From Crambe crambe (lineage: Eukaryota > Porifera > Demospongiae > Poecilosclerida > Crambeidae), in the NCBI GenBank assembly GCA_963924555.1, contig OZ004592.1, positions 4,216,001 through 4,280,000 on the forward strand: DNA of 64,000 bases, read 5' to 3'. Position 1 is the first letter of the stretch. Each line of letters opens with the position of its first letter. Shown in pieces: positions 57,501 through 64,000 of the stretch. Below the pieces are notes generated by a model. That model saw only the letters and a list, made by a program, of their open reading frames with translations, was not told where the DNA came from and did not search any database. Made by a program: the position numbers and the translations under genes.

Positions 57501-57559
57501 TACTTGAAGACATCGGATTGAGTGAACTAGCGAAATCGATAGCACACATCAAGCAATAG
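41471..57559 (+). CDS. Gene B: DEATH x3 - Roc-COR - DEATH paralogue (six exons)
   Basis: The model joins 41471-42533, 44157-44423, 46432-46734, 48799-49059, 54999-57137 and 57240-57559. All introns are GT-AG and all internal junctions phase 1; 4353 bases give 1450 residues plus stop. Domain order equals gene A: Pro-rich repeats (1-354), DEATH domains (355-443, 444-544, 545-631), Roc-COR (632-1344), DEATH (1345-1450). Differences from A are four more repeat units, strong replacement divergence in the DEATH exons, a diverged COR half and an unrelated final DEATH exon. Nothing disables it: no stop, frameshift or lost splice site is seen. It may form mixed complexes with gene A, which is inference. 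Confidence 0.8.
41713..42339 (+). repeat. 57-bp coding minisatellite, 11 copies
   Basis: Eleven units of exactly 57 bp from 41713, almost identical to each other and to the 7-unit array of gene A. Confidence 0.92.
42534..44156. other. Gene B intron 1
   Basis: Matches intron 1 of gene A with several small indels. A poly-C tract with A-rich continuation lies near 43650-43690. Near 43843-43880 a stretch (GGCACGG-type ATGGAGCATCCGTGCCATCC then CTACTTAGAGAGTA) resembles sequence near 20150. No exon seen. Confidence 0.55.
44157..44423 (+). CDS. Gene B exon 2: DEATH domain 1
   Basis: 89 residues in phase 1-1 with the WRKVGDVL, LDAID and PYASW signatures. Replacements against gene A include E/Q, Y/F, A/V, Y/N and S/F, the last three close together before the final helix. 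Confidence 0.8.
44424..46431. other. Gene B intron 2
   Basis: Nearly identical to gene A intron 2. It has an insertion of about 45 bases near 46353-46400 before the acceptor and a short deletion near 45667. No gene seen. Confidence 0.55.
46432..46734 (+). CDS. Gene B exon 3: DEATH-like domain 2
   Basis: 101 residues in phase 1-1. The core PLASWNHVAG and the ADEEDYRKKLVE helix are unchanged. Replacements against A include D/G, S/V, L/Q, S/L, Y/C, Y/S, H/Q, G/Y, G/D and N/K. Confidence 0.75.
46735..48798. other. Gene B intron 3
   Basis: Nearly identical to gene A intron 3, including the MITE at 47943-48736. No gene seen. Confidence 0.6.
47943..48736. mobile_element. MITE-like element, copy B
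   Basis: Same 794-bp length and ends as 15048-15841; one base of the left hairpin has changed (GTGCCAAGG). Confidence 0.6.
48799..49059 (+). CDS. Gene B exon 4: DEATH domain 3, acidic-surface version
   Basis: 87 residues in phase 1-1. It shares LTNLTKLLEDV, SKQHSSMSQRKEAC, PSPSW and EVLEVLKSQYL with gene A, but the variable stretches read EDWDDVGVCLGIPNSVLD and WHDIAYALYALDEHEV. At the differing sites B has six acidic and no Lys/Arg residues, where A has four basic and no acidic. Flanking intron sequence is almost unchanged. Confidence 0.82.
49995..50019 (+). repeat. Poly-G run, 25 bases
   Basis: 25 consecutive G where copy A has 11. The exact count is uncertain because such runs are hard to sequence. 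Confidence 0.8.
50091..50231. mobile_element. Hairpin MITE, copy B
   Basis: Same insertion as 17199-17335 with a few substitutions. Confidence 0.7.
51061..51807 (-). pseudogene. Antisense candidate gene, copy B, frameshifted
   Basis: The 51267-51061 segment is open and carries GAI plus a tyrosine-containing variant where copy A lost 9 bases. The 51807-51607 segment keeps its basic stretch but shifts frame near its end (EMKEKGNKAGQKRF), so the splice-linked reading possible in copy A is broken here. Confidence 0.3.
52434..52737. mobile_element. Long foldback element, copy B
   Basis: Arms of about 130 bases as in 19541-19843; small differences between copies have not destroyed the pairing. 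Confidence 0.75.
53347..54192 (-). pseudogene. Decayed Tigger-like transposase, copy B
   Basis: Same fragments as 20432-21282 (VVxxYASQHGISAAIDLFS-type N-terminus; YIDNVIIPYVEVQREYEGD in the core). An extra deletion shortens the core frame by 30 residues. Confidence 0.55.
54999..57137 (+). CDS. Gene B exon 5: Roc GTPase and COR domain
   Basis: 713 residues in phase 1-1. The GTPase motifs are identical to gene A (GAPGTGKS, DSGGQ, THRD, NAK). Up to about 55850 the DNA is almost the same as A; beyond that, silent and replacement differences accumulate. The last 200 residues differ at roughly a quarter of positions (for example HEYRVTSSSPVAPL, CPCGGEDPHTATF). Donor AAAG|GTCAGT. Confidence 0.85.
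57138..57239 (+). other. 102-base in-frame mini-intron of gene B
   Basis: GTCAGT to CATTTGCAG. Its length is divisible by 3 and it has no stop in frame. If retained it would add 34 residues with a hydrophobic run (YILCIIISFAG) between COR and the DEATH domain. Confidence 0.65.
57240..57559 (+). CDS. Gene B exon 6: different C-terminal DEATH domain
   Basis: 106 residues: a short Thr/Ser linker, then a DEATH-like domain with VNLSQEIGTKYLEFGTLLL, GARICALEEEL, IFQKWL and the PVSWQTLISVLEDIG signature, ending LAKSIAHIKQ. It is a different DEATH subtype from gene A exon 6 and shares no alignable DNA with it. The stop is TAG at 57557-57559. Confidence 0.82.
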
Positions 57560-58575
57560 GCAACTATAAAATAGCAAATATCTGTATATGTTACTTGCAT
57601 TTTGAGTTTTATATAAATTTTTTCTTAACAATGGTTTGGAGTGCAAATGCCAATGCCTCATAAATATGCGCTGTACGTATTCCATAATTACTCATAATAG
57701 CTAAATGCAACTATAGACCTCTCCCTCGTTGCATCTCTCTCCATGGTAACCTTATAATAAAATGCAACTAGACCAGCTGTCTACATTCACTGGACTGGAC
57801 TGGTGGACTGGACTACTGAACTGACCTAAAAATAGGCTAATATTCATACTATTTTGCATGTGAGAAAGCTATAGCTTCGTACCTGGCCTTATGCCTGAGT
57901 ATGAGACTATATGTGAGAAAATGGCCAAAATAAGTATGTTCAGCAGTTGAACTTGGTGGAAGCACTTGTGTCTCCTGCTAGTACTGATAGCTATGTACCA
58001 CCGACTATGGCTGAGCTTAGCATGCTGCATTTGAACAGTTTAGGGGATGAAGCAGCTTTGCATACACCATGATAGCTGCACTCCAGGAACTTTTGTTAGT
58101 TTATTTTTTGTTGTTGATGTTGTTGTTGTTGTTGTTTTTGTTGGGGATGCATGCCTGAGAGGTACAGGCAAGTCACCAGAGTTCTTCAGAGTCTGGAAAA
58201 AAAATTTTTGAAGCTTAACCTCTGCATTTTGATGGACTGAACATTGCAGTCATAAAGAGTGACTGGAATTACCCTGTTTTACACAGGAACACTACTTCTG
58301 AACTACAATCTGGCACATCAGAGGCTGTATATGGCTACTAGCTGACCAGCTGCAGAAAGAAAAAAGAAAGAAAGAAAGCTGGAAAATAAGAAAGCCAGCA
58401 CAACAGGTATCTAGGGTGATAGCATTATTACTGAATTTCTAAAGCTATTTCTTGTTAAGTACCTCACCCTGCTCCTCCTTTAGACTGATTTTCCTGTTGC
58501 TGTGGAGATTCCAGAAGAATCAAGCAGTCGCCCTGAAAAACTGAAAAAGAAGGAAATTTAGGGGGCCTGGCATGA
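57560..58575. other. 3' flank of gene B and intergenic DNA
   Basis: A possible poly(A) signal AATAAA lies at 57756-57761. A TTG simple repeat lies near 58105-58142 and a GAAA repeat near 58356-58378. This segment has no counterpart after gene A. Confidence 0.5.
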
Positions 58576-58587
58576 TGCGCATGCGCA
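58576..58587 (+). promoter_or_regulatory. Perfect NRF-1 palindrome, likely MXD-like gene promoter
   Basis: TGCGCATGCGCA sits in a locally CpG-rich patch (GGCGCGCGCGG, two CACGTG-containing E-boxes near 58629 and 58661, GGGGCGG at 58676). It lies 1.5 kb before the first recognised coding exon. The E-boxes are the binding sequence of the MYC/MAX/MXD network, so the gene could control itself; that is inference. Confidence 0.5.
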
Positions 58588-58903
58588 TTCAACAATGAGC
58601 TCAGGCGCGCGCGGTAGAGCTAAAGATCACGTGCACATATGAAACGTCATAGGAATCCACGTGTACTGTATTATGGGGCGGTACGTACGTACATAGTAAA
58701 ATTCCAAACGGGTAATCACCGAGAGAAAGCACAGGACGAAGGACCATACTTACTCAGGGAAGGTGACTAGAATTAAGAAATCGAACCATTTATGTCCTGA
58801 GGGTCATATATTTATGAAGAGGTCCTTCTAGTTCTACTGTTTCTGCCCCTGGTATCTGACTACTTCCCGCCTCTATTTTCGTTTTCTGCCGTGAGATTTT
58901 CAG

Positions 58904-59007
58904 AGATTTCCTTTGAGAGGCTCAGAATTACTTCCAGCTACCTGCTAGACCTCCTGAAAGCAGTGTGCGAAAAAGTGCATGAAGGGATAGAGAATTTGAT
59001 TCAAAAA
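58904..59007 (+). other. Possible 5' untranslated exon
   Basis: A pyrimidine-rich stretch and TTTTCAG precede, and AAAAA|GTGAGT follows. It is open in one frame (RITSSYLLDLLKAVCEKV) but without an ATG. It could be a leader exon of the MXD-like gene. Confidence 0.2.
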
Positions 59008-60085
59008 GTGAGTTGGTTTTTTTTTGTTTACTTTTGCAAATTAAGCTCTATCCACGTGTCCACCGCTTACGCCCAAAAAATTCCAGAGCAGCTGTTAGCA
59101 TCACGTTATGCAATACAACCATCATCAGTACTGTTATCATGAAGATGTATTAGTAAGCTCATCAGAAACACTGCAGTCATAGTTTTTCTTCACAATAATG
59201 AAAACCTCTCTTTCTCACCAGCAAAATATGCTTCCAAAAGTTATACACAAATGTACGCAGCAGGTGAAAGGCACGTAGTATAGTAGAGATTTCAAGATAC
59301 CAGTATGCAATGAGCCTTGCTTTTTATTGTTGGTGTCCTGTAATCTTGGTTATGTCAAGTCCTTATCCATAAAAATAAATGATGAAGAAAAAAAAAGATG
59401 GCTATATATTATTTTTTCTTTATTCTCCAATTGTGCTCGGTAGCTATTGGTTACTTAACCTGTATACTGTTGGCAATAATCTCAGGAAGCTGTTGCAGTT
59501 GAAAGACTTTACTAACTTCTTACTACATTTTAAGGGAGCCACATTTTTATCCTCTAACCTTATAAAATGTGGGGGAGTACATATGAGTCCTTTTATATAA
59601 ACATCAATCTCCAATGTGCATCCCACATGTCATCAGGGGGATTATACAAATTGCTGATCCCACGAGGACGGTCAACTATGGTACCTTCCTACACATGACA
59701 GCTAGGTACCAGTCAAGACACACATGAATCTGAGTTTAATACCATCCTTGGCCTTGTGTCTATGTCACTGTATCATTCATACACCAAGTAATTCATGCAG
59801 TTGAATCAATTCCCTGGCCCAGGGATTGATTAGAAACCAAAACATTTTTAAGTGATCTAATAGTACAGGGATGATCTCATTTCAGGGTCCTGATTAAAAG
59901 GAGTGCATCATGCTTGACAAGTTGACAGACACTTGAGATAAGCCACTACATATCTTCTCTTCGGAGATATGTGTGTAGTCTTCATATGCCTTTTTAAAAC
60001 TTGGAGTGTATACTATCTGTTTAGACAGCAATGTGAGTACATTTTATATGAGCCCACTTGTTCTGTTTTTCACACACCTTCATAG
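59008..60085. other. Probable 5' intron of the MXD-like gene
   Basis: No conserved coding sequence, RNA gene or repeat array recognised. Small open frames near 59379-59626 overlap on both strands and look random. The acceptor TTCATAG at 60079-60085 precedes the ATG exon. Confidence 0.4.
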
Positions 60086-60154
60086 GTTGACTAGGAACCA
60101 TGTCCAGTCTTGAAGCACTCATTCAGGCAGCACAGTACCTAGAAGACAGCGAGA
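60086..60154 (+). CDS. MXD/MNT-like repressor, first coding exon (SIN3-interaction domain)
   Basis: The ATG at 60100 opens MSSLEALIQAAQYLEDSE, ending at the donor GAGA|GTAAGT. This matches the amphipathic SIN3-interaction helix at the start of MXD/MXI1/MNT proteins (pattern LLEAAxYLE), which recruits SIN3-HDAC corepressors by binding the SIN3 PAH2 domain. It splices in phase 1 to 63318-63387, giving NGDDEAPRKRSSRNRPSKRP, the basic linker expected before the bHLH-zipper. The bHLH exons are not in the window. The protein would dimerise with MAX on CACGTG E-boxes and oppose MYC. The lack of similar coding DNA elsewhere, apart from a decayed copy of the second exon at 30598, suggests a single gene. 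Subfamily (MXD or MNT) cannot be told. Confidence 0.7.
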
Positions 60155-63100
60155 GTAAGTGAAAAATACTAAATCCTTCGCCTCCTTTTTCATCCAGGAT
60201 TAAACATGCTCTCTCATGAATTATGTGTTAGTATTCTGTTAGCTAAGGGTGGGTCATTCATTGCTATTGTGATCTGCACACATTGTACACCTAAGGAGTA
60301 AAGGGTGGAAAGATGTTACGATTTTGAATGTTTTTGAAGTCTTTTTTTTTTTTGTGCTTGAAATCTTGTGTTTGAGCAGTCTGTCTGATGTAGGTTGTGA
60401 AGTATGTGTTTCAATATTTTTGTGGTAACTTGATCGGCTATTACAGGGATTCAGAAGGGGGGGGGGATACACCCTTTCTCTGGAATCGCACTTGAGCAAG
60501 ATTATTATGACACAGCTAAGCATGTCACACGAGTGGTTGTTGTGAGACGCATACATTTCAGTGTCACATGTCACCAGGTGATAGTGGACAGAGTCACATG
60601 ATCCCCCTCCCTACTCAGTATCGGTATGTCAGATCACATATTGAGATGACATGTACGTGTGGAGTGTCCTGAGTTGACACCATGTGGTATGTATGTCCTC
60701 CATAATTATGTGGTGTATTTGATGCTGTTCGACTCTTGAAATGTGATCAAAACCGCCAACTATGATTATGTGATGCAGTACTAAAATCCCTCTGCATAAT
60801 AATAGTGTGCCATCCAGGTGAAGATCCTGTGCTTAATAGTACTGTATCCTTCATTTATCCAGGTGAAGATCCTGCACTAACGGAGAGAGTTTCTTGCTGA
60901 TTGTACACCTGGCACTATCTTTGCTAAAGACTCCCAGCCCCTGTTGTTAGTAGAGAGCTGAAATGCTATGGTAGGAGTAGATTCTTTTGTGAGAAGGAAA
61001 TTTGAGGCTGGTATTGTCGTTAATTTCTGCATAATTCTGACTTTAGTGTTAGCCACAGTAATCTTGAGGGAATGGGGAAACAGGTGCTTTGGAGAATTCG
61101 TGGTTTTGACCCCTGAGGCTTTCCCTCCCATGAAGAGGGTAAAAGATTCACACCCTCACTTCACACATGTGCAGATTCATTCCAATGAATATACTCAGAC
61201 TGGCTGTTGTTCCGATGGTTTGACTCTACTGAATAATTTTGTATCTCGTTTTGATAAGTGGTGTCATTCTTGTGGTTGGTTTCAAGTTTCTCAGAGTATA
61301 TAGTCTGTAATCAAGTTCCAAAGTGGGGCGGCTGCACGTGTTCCCTGTGCAAAAGGATACTTTGTCACATGTGGGGATTTGTTTTAGACCTTCATTGTTA
61401 GTATTTCAGTGATTGGTTTCCTGTCTGAGCTTTAAATTGGCTGCCTGTTATAAGATTTACTGATGCTACACCTACCTACATATCCAATACTGAAAAGCAC
61501 ACTATCCATTTGCACAGCAATACTGAATCTGAAGAAAGTTTATGATTATTCATGTGTACGCGATTGCTTGCTTTGAGGTAAGCATGATTGACTGGAACTG
61601 TTTTCCCCTCTGTAGTTAACCATGTTTTCTAAATTCTCAAAAAAAATATTTGTGTGCTGGATCAGGTGTGTGTTGTGTTGGATGGAACATGAACGCTCAA
61701 ATAGAAACCGGTCCTTATTGAAAGTTGCTTAGCTACAGCTTTTGCAAAACTTTCACAGATGACACCATTTTGCTTACTTGCAGATCACTGTTTGCTGAGT
61801 CAGTTGAAGTATCAATTATGGTGTGTCATGCACCACATGTTTGACAACAATTACCTCATATGTACCTGTGAACTTCCTTTGAAGAACACTTGGAATATTC
61901 ACATTCACGTGACTTCGTCTTTTATGACCACCTTGAGTACAAGGCTGTATATGAGGACTATGAATTCAAAGCTACCCAATCTATAGTCATAAAATTATAT
62001 GGAACATCCTCCATGTTAATGAAGTCTAGCACTAGTGTTTACTAGCTATAGCCAGCAGTTGTTGCTCAATCTACTCCTTAACTTGAGTGAGTCTGTCTTC
62101 CACAAGCTGCCCCCATATGGTTTATCTCTCCTAAGCATCTTGATGTGTTTGTATATCAGTTGCCCTTGGCTGGCCAAGTTTACCAGGCTAGAACAGGCTC
62201 ATGCTTGCACTAAAGCTAGCCATACCAGCTGTGCAGATTGACAGGTGGTACTGATGATGATGAATATGATTATAATTCATAATTGGCAAGCTGCACTTTA
62301 GGAATGTCTGAAACTGCATTGATCAGCAGCACTCTTGTACTGGGCATACTTTAGTCCCCATTAAATACTACTGTCATAACACTGCAGCAGCGCACAAATG
62401 AATACATTTATGGCATCATTAGCCTGTGTGATCTGACAGCTGGGTTGGGTATGGGTTGACAATGTGGATGAGTACGTGTAACCCCTAGCTTGCCAAAGTT
62501 TCCACACACTGTTCAAGTTATTTGAATTATGTGCTGGGTGTGCATGATAATGAAGATTTATTGAACAGAGTCTCTCTAAATTTTAGACACAGTACTGATA
62601 GTATCAATACAACTAAACCACCTTCAAGCCAGTGTTAACATGTTGAGTGGGTAAGTGCTTTCAGCTGAGCACTGAGGTCAAGTAGTGGGCTGGACTTGTC
62701 AAGTGTGTGTGTGGACACATACAATACCCTCTCTTCACCACCACCAAAACAACTCTTGACACATTTTTTGTTAAGATATTGGATCTTTTTGCATGGTCAT
62801 TGTTATGTGTGTATGTGTGGTCAGCAACTCTACTGTTTTCTGTAAGCTAAGTTGCTATATCAGATATCCTTTTGTGGATTCATTTTTCCTTTACCCTTCC
62901 CTCTCCCCTTCAAGTTATTCCTGTAAATTATCAACTCATTTACACTATCTCATCAATGCACACCTTTGTGAGCTGCCCAAGAACTTACTCACTGTTGCAT
63001 GCACAGCTGGTCACTAGGTAACTTTCTTACCAAATTTCAAAGCATCATGCATGGAGATAATGTGGGATATCCCCCCACCACCCCCTTTTCTGCTTTGAGT

Positions 63101-63317
63101 GTTTTTACAACTGTTTCAGTCTAAGTGTCACATCAGGAGATCTGGGATGATGTGGGAGTTTCCCCCTTCTGCTTTGAGTGCTTTTACACAAAGCACTGAC
63201 ATTACAAGCAGAGCTGATGTGTAGATTTTTGCCAAACACATCCCCCCTTCACCCTCCAGTGCCTCCACCCCCTTCTTTTTTCTTTTGGTATAAAGTATAT
63301 TGTCTGTACAATTACAG
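60155..63317. other. First long intron of the MXD-like gene
   Basis: A poly-G run is near 60461 and a short duplicated ATCCAGGTGAAGATCCTG lies near 60816 and 60859. The 111-codon frame at 60968-61303 has a hydrophobic stretch (FCIILTLVLATVIL) but no recognisable family or splice support. Otherwise nothing is seen. Confidence 0.5.
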
Positions 63318-63387
63318 ATGGAGATGATGAAGCCCCAAGGAAGAGGAGCAGTCGTAATCGTCCCTCTAAGAGACCAAACCCTTACAG
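63318..63387 (+). CDS. MXD/MNT-like repressor, second coding exon
   Basis: The 70-base exon lies between AATTACAG and ACAG|GTAACC. It enters in phase 1 and leaves in phase 2, encoding an Arg/Lys-rich stretch (APRKRSSRNRPSKRPNPY) that may add nuclear localisation. A decayed copy with the same flanks is at 30598-30656. Confidence 0.65.
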
Positions 63388-64000
63388 GTAACCATCAATC
63401 CTTCTCATCTTGTGCTGTGTAATAGTTTCTTTAAAGGGTGTGCATGTGTGGCACAACTGATGTCTTCAATTATGTGACTGCTGGCAGCCCTTACTTTGTT
63501 TCTTTCCTGTGATGTACCCAATTCCTTTTGATATGGTTTTAGAGCACTGATATTGTATTTCTATTGTATTTCACCACCCCCCCCCCTCCCCCCTTGTATA
63601 AGCATGTGGTCCTCTGTGTTTCTTATCCAGCTTCTCTCTTTAGAAAGAAAGTGCCAGTACACTAAGAAAGGTGCCACCTTATCTAGAAGGTGTCAATATG
63701 CCACCCCTTTCCATGACTCCTTTAAATTTAGCCTCAGAAGGTATCAATATGCCATAACCTATTCTACCAGCATCAATCAATCCACCATCCATCCCTTTTC
63801 TACTGTTATCACGTATTATGCTAATTATAACATCCCAAATACCAATGCATGTCCAATGTCCAAATACTGTTTATCTCTCTATTATGTTCTGGTTAATTAG
63901 TGGTCCTTTCATGCTGTTAGTGTGCCAGTGAGTAGTGTACAAGCCCTTGGGTGTTCCACATAAGGCCTGGCAGCACACCACTTAAAGGCTTTCAATTAGG
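63388..64000. other. Intron of the MXD-like gene to the window end
   Basis: Contains a C-rich run near 63572 and a short internal direct repeat (AGGTGCCAC/AGGTGTCAATATGCCA/AGGTATCAATATGCCAT) at 63669-63756. No bHLH exon is reached. Confidence 0.5.

Noticed and set aside
60968-61303. 111-residue frame with a hydrophobic segment in the MXD-like intron
   Set aside because: No recognised domain, no splice support; length is attainable by chance.

Overview
The window is eukaryotic and most likely from a marine sponge, with an Amphimedon-like demosponge the best guess. The case rests on AT-rich DNA, short GT-AG introns, abundant MITEs and pogo/Tigger elements, and genes that string DEATH domains onto a Roc-COR GTPase. 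It also carries an animal-type MXD/MNT bHLH-Zip gene start. The species call is inference; no database was searched.

The core of the window is a direct tandem duplication of one multi-exon gene. Gene A has exons at 8793-9633, 11315-11581, 13547-13849, 15909-16172, 22106-24247 and 24300-24589. Gene B has exons at 41471-42533, 44157-44423, 46432-46734, 48799-49059, 54999-57137 and 57240-57559. Every internal junction is phase 1, so whole domains can be swapped without frame damage. Each model reads through with no stop (1368 and 1450 residues). Both encode a Pro-rich repeat N-terminus with a possible N-myristoylation site, three DEATH-family domains, a Roc GTPase with COR, and a C-terminal DEATH domain. 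The end of this layout (Roc-COR-DEATH) resembles animal DAPK1; the GTPase would plausibly act as a nucleotide-controlled oligomeriser that gathers DEATH-domain partners, perhaps at a membrane.

The two genes are not simple copies. Introns and the first part of the Roc exon are nearly identical. The third DEATH exon, however, differs at 17 codons by amino-acid replacement and at only one silently, with a large change of charge. The COR-coding 3' part is more diverged, and the final DEATH exons are unrelated in sequence.

The intergenic DNA (1-8600, 24600-41300) is a mosaic of several copies of one module. It holds decayed DEATH exons, eight copies of a short phase-1 linker exon, a decayed exon of the MXD-like gene, and private tandem arrays (49 bp x 13; about 45 bp x 6). 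A complete pogo/Tigger-type transposon (4322-7106) with an intact PHD-finger transposase sits in copy A; copy B keeps the empty TA site.

The right end (58576-64000) carries an NRF-1-like promoter motif and the first two coding exons of a MAX-dimeriser (MXD/MNT) type repressor, recognised by its SIN3-interaction helix. The bHLH exons lie beyond the window.
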